Source: Spartinivicinus ruber (GTDB lineage Bacteria > Pseudomonadota > Gammaproteobacteria > Pseudomonadales > Zooshikellaceae). Taken from it: a stretch of 64,000 bases of DNA. Of this stretch, positions 36,256-46,317 are shown piece by piece. The stretch covers positions 4,990,354 to 5,054,353 of the forward strand of contig NZ_CP048878.1 in NCBI RefSeq assembly GCF_011009015.1, written 5' to 3'. Both the position numbers and the translations under genes were made by a program. Position 1 is the stretch's first letter; every line of letters begins with the position of its first letter. Under the pieces are notes generated by a model, which was not told where the DNA came from, did no database searches, and was given only the letters and a program-made list of their open reading frames with translations.

Positions 36256-37356
36256 TTAGCTTTTATGTCCAGTATCTAGCTTTTTCTCTAAAGCCTGACT
36301 ATATCGAGACATACCAAAACAGAAGATCCAAAAAACAAAAGCTACAAATACATATCCTTCTACCGAGTAGCCCAACCATTTTGGATCTGACAAACCTGCC
36401 TGAACAATTGCAAGTAGATCAAAAAGGCCAATAATTAATACCAAGCTGGTATCCTTAAACAAAGCAATGAAGGTATTAACAATCCCTGGAATCATCATTT
36501 TCAATGCCTGGGGAAGAATAATTAGCCCCATTGATTTCCAATAACTAAGACCAAGTGCTTTAGCTGCCTCATACTGTCCTTTAGGTATTGCTTGTAGTCC
36601 TCCACGAACTACTTCAGCCATATAGGCTGACTGGAACATGACTATACCCACTAAAGCACGTAACAGTTTATCAAAGGATACCTCTTCCGGAATAAATAAT
36701 GGCAACATCACAGACGCCATAAACAACACAGTTATTAATGGCACGCCACGCCAAATTTCAATAAACATGACGCAGAAAGACTTAACTACAGGCATCTCAG
36801 AACGACGCCCCAACGCCAATAAGACACCAAAAGGTAATGCAGCCACAATACCGACAACAGCCAGTACCAGTGTCAGCATCAAGCCGCCCCATTTATGGGT
36901 TTCAACTACTTTTAAACCAAACCCGCCACCATAAAGTAAGAAGAAGGCAATAACTGGAAATACCACCAATGCAAAAGTTGCAATCCAGCCTTTATAAGGA
37001 GTCTTCTCAATAACTAAGGCAGCAATTAATACGGAAAAAATAGCGAAAACTATATTAACTCGCCAATGTAGATCTTCTGGATAAAATCCATAAATAAACT
37101 GGTCTAGCCTAGCAGTAATAAAAACCCAACAAGCCCCACCACTGGTGCAAGCTTCTCTCGAATCACCCAGCCAATCAGCTTTAATAAAGGCCCACTCAAT
37201 AGCAGGTACCAGGCTGATATAAAGCAAATAACAACCTATGATTGTAAAAATTGTATTTAAAGGTGATGAAAATAAATTTTCCTTAGCCCAGCCAATAACA
37301 CCTGTTGTATTTTTTGGTGGAGGCAAGTCTGGTAGTTTATTGTCGTTATGAATCAT
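36256..37356 (-). CDS. aapM: General L-amino acid ABC transporter permease AapM
   Basis: A 366-residue permease whose C-terminal half is the His/Glu/Gln/Arg-type BPD domain (EAAKALGLSYWKSMGLIILPQALK, the EAA loop). The long N-terminal region with the hydrophilic segment WLGDSREACTSGGACWVF between the first helices is typical of AapM. It begins 1 base after the aapQ stop, indicating coupled translation. Confidence 0.95.
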   Translation of the reverse strand: MIHNDNKLPDLPPPKNTTGVIGWAKENLFSSPLNTIFTIIGCYLLYISLVPAIEWAFIKADWLGDSREACTSGGACWVFITARLDQFIYGFYPEDLHWRVNIVFAIFSVLIAALVIEKTPYKGWIATFALVVFPVIAFFLLYGGGFGLKVVETHKWGGLMLTLVLAVVGIVAALPFGVLLALGRRSEMPVVKSFCVMFIEIWRGVPLITVLFMASVMLPLFIPEEVSFDKLLRALVGIVMFQSAYMAEVVRGGLQAIPKGQYEAAKALGLSYWKSMGLIILPQALKMMIPGIVNTFIALFKDTSLVLIIGLFDLLAIVQAGLSDPKWLGYSVEGYVFVAFVFWIFCFGMSRYSQALEKKLDTGHKS

Positions 37357-37357
37357 C

Positions 37358-38545
37358 TTATCTCTCCACCAACGCCATGCGTTTGTTATACCAGTTCATA
37401 AACAGAGACACGAGTAAACTCAATGTCAAGTATACTGCCATCGTCATTGATATAACTTCGATAGCCTGACCAGTCTGGTTTAACGTTGTACCAGCAAATA
37501 CCGAAACTAAGTCGGGATAGCCTATTGCTGTTGCCAGTGATGAGTTTTTGATAAGATTTAAGTATTGGCTTGTCAATGGGGGAATAATAACCCGCATCGC
37601 TTGTGGAATTATGACCAGTTGTAGTGTTTTACCAGGATTAATTCCTAGTGCATGAGCTGCCTCAGTTTGCCCTTTATTAATCGACTCAATCCCTGATCGA
37701 ACAATCTCTGCAATAAATGCCGCAGTATAGATAGTAAGAGCAATTAATAGTGCACTTAGTTCAGGAATAATGGTTAAACCGCCTCTAAAGTTAAACCCTT
37801 TGAGTTCTGGTATTTCCCACTGTAAAGAGGCTCCACTGATAAGAAATACTATAAATGGCAAGCCAATTAATATAGCAAGCGACGCCCAAAAAACTGGAAA
37901 CTGTTCACCAGTTGTATTTTGTCTTTTCTTAGCCCATCGTTTTATAAAAACAATTGCTATAACTGCAATCACCAGTGCGGCAAGAACCCAGCCGAACCCT
38001 TCACTCAAGATAGGTGAAGGCAGATATATCCCACGCACATTGAGAAAAGCTATACCAGAAAATTCAAGACTTTGCCTAGGTCCTGGCAAAAGCCTTAACA
38101 CAGCAAAATACCAGAAAAATATCTGCAACAAGAGAGGGATATTACGAAATATTTCGATGTAGACTGCGGCTATCCGAGAAATTAACCAGTTATGAGATAG
38201 ACGAGCAATACCTATCAGAAAACCCAAAATTGTCGCGAAAAATACTCCTAGTGCAGACACTAAAATGGTGTTCAACAAGCCTACGACAAAGGTTCTACCA
38301 TAACTATGGGTTTCATCATAGGGAATAAGGCTTTGGATAATACCAAACCCAGCTTCTGCATCTAAAAACTCAAAACCTGTAGTTATTCCACGGCTTTCCA
38401 GGTTATGCTGAGTATTTTGATAAATAATATATCCAACAGCAAAAACTGCTATAAATAAAATGGCTTGAAAGAGTAATGATCGCTTGGCTGGATCATTCCA
38501 GAAACTCACGTTTCCAGTTGCCAGATTATGCTTGTTGTCCGGCAT
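37358..38545 (-). CDS. aapQ: General L-amino acid ABC transporter permease AapQ
   Basis: A 395-residue permease. LIGIARLSHNWLISRIAAVYIEIFRNIPLLLQIFF is a family hallmark, with the EAA loop EAAHALGINPGKTLQLVIIPQAMR near the C-terminus. An internal extra region (GIYLPSPILSEGF through RGGLTIIPE) carrying two more helices is typical of AapQ and separates it from smaller permeases such as HisQ. It forms the membrane pore with AapM. Confidence 0.95.
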   Translation of the reverse strand: MPDNKHNLATGNVSFWNDPAKRSLLFQAILFIAVFAVGYIIYQNTQHNLESRGITTGFEFLDAEAGFGIIQSLIPYDETHSYGRTFVVGLLNTILVSALGVFFATILGFLIGIARLSHNWLISRIAAVYIEIFRNIPLLLQIFFWYFAVLRLLPGPRQSLEFSGIAFLNVRGIYLPSPILSEGFGWVLAALVIAVIAIVFIKRWAKKRQNTTGEQFPVFWASLAILIGLPFIVFLISGASLQWEIPELKGFNFRGGLTIIPELSALLIALTIYTAAFIAEIVRSGIESINKGQTEAAHALGINPGKTLQLVIIPQAMRVIIPPLTSQYLNLIKNSSLATAIGYPDLVSVFAGTTLNQTGQAIEVISMTMAVYLTLSLLVSLFMNWYNKRMALVER

Positions 38546-38587
38546 TTTTATAATTCTCCAAGTTACTGCAAAGCTAATTAGACAAAA

Positions 38588-38612
38588 CGGCTACATCAAA
38601 TGATTGTAGCCG
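38588..38612 (-). terminator. Intercistronic hairpin between aapJ and aapQ
   Basis: CGGCTACA (38588-38595) pairs with TGTAGCCG (38605-38612). Read on the minus strand it is followed by TTTTG, and it lies 16 bases after the aapJ stop. It should end most transcripts after the binding protein and let a fraction continue into the permease genes, a common stoichiometry control. Confidence 0.8.
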
Positions 38613-38627
38613 CTTTTTGAGAAATGC

Positions 38628-39647
38628 TTAGCGCATTGGGGGGGCATACATGAAGCCGCCTTTGCTCCATAGAGCATTCACACCACGGTCGATGTTTAAA
38701 GGCGAGTTTTTACCAACATTGCGATCAAAAGACTCTCCATAATTACCTACTTGCTTAACTATCTGATAAGCCCAGTCTTGGTTTAAGCCCAACTGTTTTG
38801 CAATAGGACCATCACTTTCAACAAAGCGTTTAACTTCAGGGTTTTTAGCCTTTTTCTTGGCATCAATATTAGAGGAAGTCAACCCAAGCTCTTCTGCATT
38901 AACCATGGCAAATAATGACCATTTAACAATGTTAAACCATTTATCATCAGCCTGTTTAACCACTGGACCTAATGGCTCTTTAGAAATTATTTCTGGCAAT
39001 ACCATCGCATTCTGCGGTTTAGATAACTTGATTTTTAGCGCATAGAGCTGTGATTGGTCACTGGTTAACACATCACAACGACCCGCTTCAAAACCTTTAA
39101 CAGTTTGGTCAGAAGTATCAAATACAACTGGTGTATACTTCATTTTATGCTGACGGAAATAGTCTGCTAAGTTAAGTTCGGTAGTAGTACCTGACTGAAT
39201 ACAAACTGCAGCACCATCTAGTTCTTTCGCACTCTTGACGCCTAAGCTTTTGCTGACCATAAACCCTTGGCCATCATAATAATTAACGCCAGCAAAGTTT
39301 AATCCTAGGGATACATCACGAGTCAGTGTCCAAGTGGTGTTACGAGAAAGAATATCAATTTCACCTGATTGTAGAGCAGTAAAGCGTTCTTTCGCAGTAA
39401 GCGGAATGTATTTAACTTTTTTCTCATCACCGAGGGTTGCTGCTGCTACTGCACGACAGACATCCACATCTAAACCTTGCCACTTACCTTTATCATCTGG
39501 GTTCGAAAAACCAGGCAAACCGGTACTAACACCGCATTTGACAAAACCGTTCTTTTTTACTGTTGATAAAGTATCAGCAGAAATAGAAGCAGAGGCAAAA
39601 GACACACTGATTGCGGTTGCAGCCGCTACTAGACCTATCATCTTCAT
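38628..39647 (-). CDS. aapJ: General L-amino acid ABC transporter substrate-binding protein AapJ
   Basis: A 339-residue periplasmic protein: signal peptide (GLVAAATAISVSFASASISA), then the AapJ/BztA opening VKKNGFVKCGVSTGLPGFSNPD, GLDVDVCRAVAAATLGD and the C-terminal end NIDRGVNALWSKGGFMYAPPMR, nearly invariant in this family. It binds a wide range of L-amino acids. It is the first gene of aapJQMP. Its leader region (39681-39754) is unusually G+C-rich and can form alternative hairpins. Confidence 0.96.
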   Translation of the reverse strand: MKMIGLVAAATAISVSFASASISADTLSTVKKNGFVKCGVSTGLPGFSNPDDKGKWQGLDVDVCRAVAAATLGDEKKVKYIPLTAKERFTALQSGEIDILSRNTTWTLTRDVSLGLNFAGVNYYDGQGFMVSKSLGVKSAKELDGAAVCIQSGTTTELNLADYFRQHKMKYTPVVFDTSDQTVKGFEAGRCDVLTSDQSQLYALKIKLSKPQNAMVLPEIISKEPLGPVVKQADDKWFNIVKWSLFAMVNAEELGLTSSNIDAKKKAKNPEVKRFVESDGPIAKQLGLNQDWAYQIVKQVGNYGESFDRNVGKNSPLNIDRGVNALWSKGGFMYAPPMR

Positions 39648-40233
39648 AATTGTTTTGTATCCTTGGTATTATTTATTTATGGGAAAGCCCTTCCCTGGTA
39701 CGGGGCATTACCCCTGGGCGTTCTTGCCGGCCTCCTATAATGGTACTTTTACCAGTACTTTCAGTTTCTTCCCCGACTCCGACTTATACCATTCTATAAA
39801 AATGGCTTGTTATAACTATTATATTAGTTACTTTATTTTATATTCATCATTTTGGTGCATTTTCTGCTGATGCCCCAAAAGAGTCAGTCTAATTAAACAA
39901 TTTTTACTTAATAATGCAATGTTAAATTAACACTGGTTTGTGTCCTATTGTAACTCTGAGGCACGAGTTCTAATTTAGAGCAAAAGATGGGGCGTGAGTC
40001 AAATTTTTTTATAGTTCACGTTTACAGATTAGGGAAAATGAATCTTAGCAGCTACTTATATTTAATATTTGAACTTATGTAGGGCACAGCTGCACTATAT
40101 TAGACCTATAACATATTCTAGAATCTTATTTAAAACAAACTTGGAAAACTATTTATCATAAAAAACCCAAGATACTGACTTATTGGTCAACATCTCAGGT
40201 TTAAGAAGTAGTTTTTAATACCCTCAAATGTTT
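39648..40233. other. Intergenic region between cysN and aapJ
   Basis: About 590 bases. The part near aapJ holds a G+C-rich structured patch (separate entry); the rest is AT-rich, with the cysN transcript end on the left strand near 40100-40230. I see no gene. Confidence 0.5.
39681..39754 (-). promoter_or_regulatory. Candidate structured 5' leader (cis-regulatory RNA) of aapJ
   Basis: 34 to 107 bases before the aapJ start, 33 of the 50 bases at 39681-39730 are G or C, in an otherwise AT-rich spacer. Three short hairpins are visible: TGGTA/TACCA (39741-39754), GGGG/CCCC with a 5-base loop (39702-39714), and GGGAA/TTCCC (39681-39695). CCC at 39693-39695 can instead pair with GGG at 39716-39718, and GCCC at 39687-39690 with GGGC at 39716-39719, so competing folds exist. 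I do not recognise a known riboswitch consensus. Confidence 0.4.
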
Positions 40234-41874
40234 TTAAACATTATAAGTTACTAGCCGTTCTAATTCCTCTAGCGATATATCGTTATGATCAATTTTAAGC
40301 ACCTTTTCAGTTGCCAAATTATCAATCGCTTTAGATATAACAATCAAGCCTGCAGATAATAAGGTTGGAATAACTCTTTGATAGATTTCTTGATCCCAGT
40401 TATCCGGTAATACAACCACTGTTTTTCCTAAATCGAATAACAATCGCTCCAAACGTTGAGCAGTATATACAAATGACTGCTGCTCACCATTAATTATGAT
40501 AACCAGTGGCTGCTGATGAAGCCGTTGTTTTCGCTGAGCAGGCGTAACAACACTACTTTTCTGTTGTGTCGTTTCCTCACTGATTATCATTCCAGCCCCA
40601 ACAGTTACATTGGTTAACCGATCAATGAGAATAAATGAGCCCGCCAAGCGATTTTGATCATATGAATCAAAAACGACTGGCTTATTAACAACTAAATTAC
40701 AAACAGCAATCTCATTTAATTCCAATTGGCTGGCGGGACATTTTTCCAGCGTATTGATATCAATCTTATATTGAATGGACTCTACACGACCCGCAGTGGA
40801 ATTGCAGGATAGTTTAATGTCATATTGCTTTTCTTCTGTTAATGGAGCGTCAGACATCCAAACAACATGAGCTATGAACTGACGACTAACAAAGGGCTTA
40901 TCACCAGCTTTTACTAGCATGTCACCTCTACTCACATCGATTTCATCTGTTAATGTCAAAGTTACAGCTTCGCCTGCACTCGCTTTTTCCTGTTCCCCAT
41001 CATAACTAACAATGCTTTTAATCTTACTTGATTTACCTGAGGGCAATACAGCAACTTCATCGCCAGGTTTAATTGTGCCTGATGAAACTGTGCCACTAAA
41101 CCCTCTAAAATTGAGGTTGGGGCGATTAACATATTGAACAGGAAAACGAAAATCGGTGATATTTTTATCATTGTCGATAGTGATATTTTCTAAAATGTGC
41201 ATCAACGTTTCGCCCTGATACCACGGCATATTTGTACTAAATTCAACTACATTATCACCATCTAATGCAGAAATAGGCACAAAACAAATATCGCTAACAT
41301 TAATCTGCTCAGCAAAATCCAAGTAATCTTTTTTTATTTCATTAAATTTTTCTTCAGAATATTCAATTAAATCCATTTTATTAATTGCAACAACTAAATG
41401 TTTAATCCCTAATAAAGCTGCAATATAACTATGACGACGAGTTTGTGTTTTCACACCATAACGAGCATCAACCAAAATAATCGCTAAATCACAGGTTGAA
41501 GCACCCGTTGCCATATTCCGAGTATACTGCTCATGGCCTGGTGTATCTGCAATAATAAATTTACGTTTTGCTGTTGAAAAATATCGAAACGCAACATCAA
41601 TGGTAATGCCCTGTTCACGCTCAGCTTGTAAACCATCAACTAAGAGTGCTAAATCAAGCTTTTCCCCTGTCGTTCCTATTTTACTACTGTCAGCCTGCAC
41701 TGCTGCCAGCTGGTCTTCATAAATCATTTTAGAGTCATGCAATAAACGACCGATTAATGTGCTTTTGCCATCATCTACATTTCCACAGGTTAAAAAGCGC
41801 AGCAGTTGTTTTTGTTCGTGCTCAGCTAAATAAGCATGAATATCAGAAGCAATTAAATCAGATTGGTGTGACAT
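40234..41874 (-). CDS. cysN: Sulfate adenylyltransferase subunit 1 with vestigial APS-kinase-like tail
   Basis: A 546-residue protein. Residues 1-430 are the CysN GTPase, driving ATP sulfurylase to make [21 protein letters not shown] and NKMDL are the G motifs, and the core ends with [10 protein letters not shown]. The remaining 116 residues follow the order of an APS kinase (LVIIING, then [18 protein letters not shown], then AGLIVIS). However, the P-loop GLSGSGKST is replaced by GEQQSFVYT and the middle is shortened. E. coli CysN is 475 residues and fused CysNC about 630. The tail is therefore probably inactive. AGGA precedes the ATG; cysD lies 37 bases upstream. Confidence 0.93.
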   Translation of the reverse strand: MSHQSDLIASDIHAYLAEHEQKQLLRFLTCGNVDDGKSTLIGRLLHDSKMIYEDQLAAVQADSSKIGTTGEKLDLALLVDGLQAEREQGITIDVAFRYFSTAKRKFIIADTPGHEQYTRNMATGASTCDLAIILVDARYGVKTQTRRHSYIAALLGIKHLVVAINKMDLIEYSEEKFNEIKKDYLDFAEQINVSDICFVPISALDGDNVVEFSTNMPWYQGETLMHILENITIDNDKNITDFRFPVQYVNRPNLNFRGFSGTVSSGTIKPGDEVAVLPSGKSSKIKSIVSYDGEQEKASAGEAVTLTLTDEIDVSRGDMLVKAGDKPFVSRQFIAHVVWMSDAPLTEEKQYDIKLSCNSTAGRVESIQYKIDINTLEKCPASQLELNEIAVCNLVVNKPVVFDSYDQNRLAGSFILIDRLTNVTVGAGMIISEETTQQKSSVVTPAQRKQRLHQQPLVIIINGEQQSFVYTAQRLERLLFDLGKTVVVLPDNWDQEIYQRVIPTLLSAGLIVISKAIDNLATEKVLKIDHNDISLEELERLVTYNV

Positions 41875-41911
41875 CGCAGGTTCCTGAATTTATTCGTACA
41901 AAACAGTGGCT

Positions 41912-42820
41912 TTAGAAATAGCCTTCCTGCTTTTTCTTTTCCATTGAGCCGGCGCTATCGTGATCAATAACCCGACCTTGTCTTTCAGAGCTTTTGGTTA
42001 ATAGCATTTCCTGAATAATATCTGGCAACGTAGTCGCTGTTGACTCAATTGCACCAGTTAGAGGATAACAGCCTAACGTACGGAATCTGACGTTCTTCAT
42101 TACAGGCTTTTCACCTTCAACCAGTGGCATGCGATCATCATCAACCATGATATCCACACCATCACGATTAACGACAGGCCTTGATTTAGCAAAGTAAAGT
42201 GGAACAATAGGGATGTTTTCTAGATGGATATACTGCCAAATGTCTAGCTCAGTCCAGTTTGATAAGGGAAATACCCTGATACTTTCGCCTTTATTTATTT
42301 TCCCATTATAAATATTCCATAATTCTGGGCGTTGATTTTTAGGGTCCCAACGATGGTTTTGATCACGGAAAGAATAAACTCGCTCTTTAGCACGAGACTT
42401 TTCTTCATCTCGACGAGCACCACCAAATGCCGCATCAAAGCCATATTTATCAAGGGCCTGCTTCAATGCTTGAGTTTTCATTATATCAGTATGCTTGGCA
42501 CTACCATGTACAAAGGGACTTATATTTTGTGCTAAACCTTCTGGATTAGTATGAACAAGCAGCTCCAGCCCCAGCTCTTTCACCCGCTGATCCCGAAACT
42601 GAATCATTTCCTTGAACTTCCAGGTCGTGTCAACATGCAACAAAGGAAATGGTGGCTTCCCTGGATAAAATGCTTTCATCGCCAAATGCAGCATCACAGC
42701 TGAGTCTTTGCCGATAGAGTAAAGCATCACTGGGTTATCAAACTCAGCCGCCACTTCCCTTATAATATGAATACTCTCAGCCTCGAGTTGGCTTAAATGA
42801 GTCTGCTTTTTTGCCGCCAT
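41912..42820 (-). CDS. cysD: Sulfate adenylyltransferase subunit 2
   Basis: A 302-residue CysD, E. coli length. The PP-loop ATP pyrophosphatase motif is [13 protein letters not shown], and [32 protein letters not shown] and [10 protein letters not shown] are family hallmarks. With CysN it converts sulfate and ATP to adenylyl sulfate in the cytoplasm, the first step of sulfate assimilation. It is the first gene of cysDN. No cysC, cysH or cysIJ gene is nearby. Confidence 0.97.
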   Translation of the reverse strand: MAAKKQTHLSQLEAESIHIIREVAAEFDNPVMLYSIGKDSAVMLHLAMKAFYPGKPPFPLLHVDTTWKFKEMIQFRDQRVKELGLELLVHTNPEGLAQNISPFVHGSAKHTDIMKTQALKQALDKYGFDAAFGGARRDEEKSRAKERVYSFRDQNHRWDPKNQRPELWNIYNGKINKGESIRVFPLSNWTELDIWQYIHLENIPIVPLYFAKSRPVVNRDGVDIMVDDDRMPLVEGEKPVMKNVRFRTLGCYPLTGAIESTATTLPDIIQEMLLTKSSERQGRVIDHDSAGSMEKKKQEGYF

Positions 42821-43027
42821 GGGGTACTCACAACACTTATCTTATGGAGCTTGATGGTTGAAGTGGAGTAAAGTACCCATTTAATAGATACTTTACGCTG
42901 CAGACTAATATAACAAATTAAAACTGATTATAAGAAGATGGCTATCTATACAAATAAATAATATAGATATATCTAGCTGCGCTAGCCCAGGTATTTCTTA
43001 TGATACCAGCCGCTCTCAGCATTCTGG

Positions 43028-43789
43028 CTAAACTGGATTGTCGATATCAACAAAGATATGATTAATACCAAGCTGCTGTTGAATATACTCCCCTAACGCT
43101 TTTACTCCATAGCGCTCAGTAGCATGATGACCTGCCGCTATAAAATGAATTCCCATCTCTCTAGCAGTGTGAACAGTAGGCTCAGAAACTTCTCCAGTTA
43201 GGTAAGCATCAACCTTATGGGCAATTGCCTGATCAATAAAGCCTTGAGCAGCGCCAGTACACCAAGCAATCCGTTTGATTGGGTGGTCTCCCCCAGATAT
43301 CAATAAAGGCTCACGGCCAAGTGTTAGCTGAAGATGTTCTCCTAATTCAGGCAATGACTGTGGCTCAGTTAAACTGCCCACTAAACCGATGCTTCTTGGG
43401 TTATTCTGCTCTAGGCCTGTTTCTGGCTTAAAATTAAGTCGCCTAGCCAGTTGAATATTATTACCCAGCTCTGGGTGTGCATCTAATGGTAAGTGATATG
43501 CCAATAAACTAATCTCATGTCTTAATAACAGCTCAAGCCTGCGCTTTTTCATGCCTGTAATAGTTGCCAACTCACCTTTCCAGAAGTAGCCATGATGGAC
43601 AATAATCGCATCAGCATTCTTCTCTATGGCTGCTTGAATAAGTGCAAGCGATGCTGTTACGCCAGTAACAACCGTATTAATTTCGGTCTTTCCTTCAACT
43701 TGAAGGCCATTGGGGCAGTAGTCTTTAAAAAAATGGGGTTCCAAAGTTTGATCTAACAAATCAAGCAAGGATTGGCGAGAAATAGCCAT
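43028..43789 (-). CDS. Nif3-like dinuclear metal centre protein (YbgI family)
   Basis: A 253-residue member of the NIF3 family, close to E. coli YbgI (247). Metal ligands are seen in IVHHGYFW and AYHLPLDAHPELGN near the front and GHHATERYGVKALGE near the end. The family forms hexameric toroids with two metals per subunit; its activity is unsettled (GTP cyclohydrolase-like and hydrolase roles have been proposed). It is divergent from the DegS-like gene, which is also its neighbour in pseudomonads. Confidence 0.92.
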   Translation of the reverse strand: MAISRQSLLDLLDQTLEPHFFKDYCPNGLQVEGKTEINTVVTGVTASLALIQAAIEKNADAIIVHHGYFWKGELATITGMKKRRLELLLRHEISLLAYHLPLDAHPELGNNIQLARRLNFKPETGLEQNNPRSIGLVGSLTEPQSLPELGEHLQLTLGREPLLISGGDHPIKRIAWCTGAAQGFIDQAIAHKVDAYLTGEVSEPTVHTAREMGIHFIAAGHHATERYGVKALGEYIQQQLGINHIFVDIDNPV

Positions 43790-43935
43790 TGTTAAAAAAT
43801 TACCTCCAAAAAAAGATTACATGTGAGATGACACACTAGGCGAATAATCCGTATAATAGCAAGCATTTAATTGAGACAACTTGAGGACTGCACTACTCAG
43901 CTTTGCCTAAAGTGTATCCGCAAACAGGGTTACGC

Positions 43936-45150
43936 ATGAATAAACTTACTAAGTTTCTTACCTGGCCTGCTATTTCTGGGGTATTAGTTGCAATACTTAT
44001 ACTCCAGCAGTTTCCTGAGTTAACAAACAAATCATCGACACCTACTCCCCACTTGACTCAGGTTAGCTATAGCGATGGGGTTACTCCAGCCAGTTATACC
44101 AATGATGAATCAAGCTATACTACAGATAAATCACCTTCGCTTGCAGGGCCTGTATCATACAATGTTGCCGTTAAAAAGGCGGCACCTGCCGTAGTCAATA
44201 TTTATACCACCAAAATTATTCGTGAGCATCGCCACCCCATTTTTGATGACCCTTTTTTTCGTGACTTTTTTGGCTATGACCAAATGCCTAATCAGCAACG
44301 TATGCAGTCAAGCTTAGGTTCAGGGGTAATCATGAGCCCAGAAGGTTATGTGGTAACCAATAACCATGTTATTCAGGGTGCTGATGAAATCATTGTGGCG
44401 CTACAAGATGGTAGAGACACCCGTGCTCGGGTAATAGGCACCGATCCAGATACGGACCTGGCAGTGTTAAAAATTGATATGAAAAATTTACCAGCCATTA
44501 CCCTAGCCCAATCCAGAGAAGCAGACATTGGCGATGTAGTACTCGCTATCGGCAATCCTTTCGGCGTAGGGCAAACGGTGACTATGGGTATCATCAGCGC
44601 TACTGGCAGAAATAAGCTACGCCTCAGCACCTATGAAGATTTTATTCAAACTGATGCTGCCATTAACCCCGGTAATTCAGGTGGTGCACTAATTAATGCC
44701 TATGGAGATTTGATTGGCATCAATACCGCTATTTTTTCAAAGTCAGGTGGTTCACAAGGGATTGGCTTTGCCATTCCATCAGAAATTGCTCGCGATGTAA
44801 TGCTATCTATCGTCAAACACGGCAAAGTGATTCGAGGCTGGCTAGGGATCGAGGCACAATCACTCACGCCAGAGTTAGCTGATGCATTTGGTTTAGACAA
44901 TAAAGAAGGGATTCTAATTACTGGGGTATACCGTAATGGGCCAGCGCACCAGGCAGGACTTCAGCGAGGTGATATCATTACTGAAATTAACGGCATGTCC
45001 ACTAAAGCTGGTCGCAAAGTAATGCAGCAGGTGGCTTTAATGCAACCTGGTGAGCAAGTCGTGATTGAGGCGGTTAGAAATGGGCAAAAGCTAGTCGTTG
45101 ATTCCGTAATAGGACAACGACCGAGTTTCAAAACGAGAAAAAAACGCTAA
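43936..45150 (+). CDS. degS: Membrane-anchored DegS/AlgW-like serine protease
   Basis: A 404-residue protein with one N-terminal membrane helix (TWPAISGVLVAILILQQF), a periplasmic trypsin-like domain with triad His144 (TNNHVI), Asp174 (DTDLAVLKI) and Ser248 (NPGNSGGAL), and one PDZ domain (about 300-390, GILITGVYRNGPAHQAGLQRGDII). A single PDZ and uncleaved anchor mark the DegS/AlgW group, which cuts the anti-sigma factor RseA/MucA on envelope stress. The linker of about 50 residues after the helix is longer than in E. coli. The ATG at 43936 has AGGG upstream and starts the membrane helix. It is convergent with hisC. Confidence 0.92.
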   Translation: MNKLTKFLTWPAISGVLVAILILQQFPELTNKSSTPTPHLTQVSYSDGVTPASYTNDESSYTTDKSPSLAGPVSYNVAVKKAAPAVVNIYTTKIIREHRHPIFDDPFFRDFFGYDQMPNQQRMQSSLGSGVIMSPEGYVVTNNHVIQGADEIIVALQDGRDTRARVIGTDPDTDLAVLKIDMKNLPAITLAQSREADIGDVVLAIGNPFGVGQTVTMGIISATGRNKLRLSTYEDFIQTDAAINPGNSGGALINAYGDLIGINTAIFSKSGGSQGIGFAIPSEIARDVMLSIVKHGKVIRGWLGIEAQSLTPELADAFGLDNKEGILITGVYRNGPAHQAGLQRGDIITEINGMSTKAGRKVMQQVALMQPGEQVVIEAVRNGQKLVVDSVIGQRPSFKTRKKR

Positions 45151-45165
45151 TACAGCAGAAGGTGT

Positions 45166-45202
45166 AAAAGAAGGGGCTAATAAATTTCTGGTCCCTTCTT
45201 TT
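45166..45202. terminator. Terminator between degS-like and hisC genes
   Basis: AAAAGAAGGG (45166-45175) pairs with CCCTTCTTTT (45193-45202) over a 17-base loop. The A/T ends of the arms give T tracts on both strands, suiting the convergent genes. Confidence 0.8.
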
Positions 45203-45213
45203 AACCCCTCCTA

Positions 45214-46317
45214 CTATTGAAGCAACTTAGCTAGCGCTTTTAAAAACACTGAATTTTCTTCTGGGGTTCCTATCGTTACTCTTAGACAGTCTGTGAGCAA
45301 TGGATGAGCACCATCAAGGCACTTAATTAAAATCCCTTCTTCTACAAGAGATTGGTGCAACTCTCTCGCAGGTATCTTATCACTTTGGAATAAAATGAAG
45401 TTGGCCTGACTTGGCCAGACGGTAATGCCATCCAGCTGTTGAAGCGACTTATACAACTGCTCGCGGTCAGTCACCAGTTGGGTTATTTGCTTAGCCAGTT
45501 GATCATAGTTGGCCAGTGCAAACTGAGCACTAGCCTGAGTCAGCTGATTAATATTGTAAGGCAGCCTCACTTTATTAAGCTCTGTTATCCAGCCAGGATG
45601 CCCCACTAAGAAGCCTAACCTTAAACCTGCTAGTCCGACTTTAGATAAAGTACGCATCACTACTAGATTACTGTAATCAGACAGTAACTTCAGCGCATTG
45701 CTATCTGCAAATGCCAGGTAAGCCTCATCAACTACCACCAAGCCTGGCGCTGCTTCTATCACTCGACGCACTTTTTCTTCGCCGAACAAATTACCAGTCG
45801 GGTTATTGGGTTGTGCCAGGAAAACTACACCAGGTTGATGAGTTTCAATAGCATCCAGCATTGCAGTCAAATCAAGCTTAAAGTCTTTACCCAAAGGCAC
45901 GCCTACATAGTTAACCCTTAGGAACTTAGCGATCATTTCATACATAACAAAGCTAGGCTCTGGAGACAGTACGGTTAAGTCATCAGTAGCCAAAGCTGCA
46001 ATGATTATCTGAATTAACTCATCTGAGCCATTACCCAATAAAACATCATGATGGGACTCAATGCCAAAAGCTTCTTTTAATCCGTCAACAACCACTTTCC
46101 CCTGCGGGTCGGGATAACGGTTAAATGACTGATTTTGCATTTGCTCCAGCCATTGTTTTTTAAGGGAGTCGCTCCAGGTGTAGGGATTCTCCATCGCATC
46201 CAACTTTATTAACCCAGAGGCATCAGCAACCTGATAGGCTTTTAGTGACTGAATATCAGGGCGAATCCACTTTTCTATCCGTGCTTTAACAGCTTGGTCA
46301 AGCTCTCTCTGTGGCAT
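45214..46317 (-). CDS. hisC: Histidinol-phosphate aminotransferase
   Basis: A 367-residue fold-type I PLP enzyme of histidine synthesis. AQPNNPTGNLF, VVDEAYLAFAD and the PLP-lysine motif MRTLSKVGLAGLRLGFLVG are present. It transaminates imidazole acetol phosphate with glutamate. Its ATG overlaps the hisD stop (TAATG), so the two are coupled. The cluster lacks other his genes, as in pseudomonads, where hisGDC sit with murA. Confidence 0.95.
   Translation of the reverse strand: MPQRELDQAVKARIEKWIRPDIQSLKAYQVADASGLIKLDAMENPYTWSDSLKKQWLEQMQNQSFNRYPDPQGKVVVDGLKEAFGIESHHDVLLGNGSDELIQIIIAALATDDLTVLSPEPSFVMYEMIAKFLRVNYVGVPLGKDFKLDLTAMLDAIETHQPGVVFLAQPNNPTGNLFGEEKVRRVIEAAPGLVVVDEAYLAFADSNALKLLSDYSNLVVMRTLSKVGLAGLRLGFLVGHPGWITELNKVRLPYNINQLTQASAQFALANYDQLAKQITQLVTDREQLYKSLQQLDGITVWPSQANFILFQSDKIPARELHQSLVEEGILIKCLDGAHPLLTDCLRVTIGTPEENSVFLKALAKLLQ

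Noticed and set aside
39334-39870. A 178-codon rightward frame overlapping the start of aapJ
   Set aside because: It runs antisense through aapJ into its leader, has no family resemblance, and aapJ is a near-certain gene.
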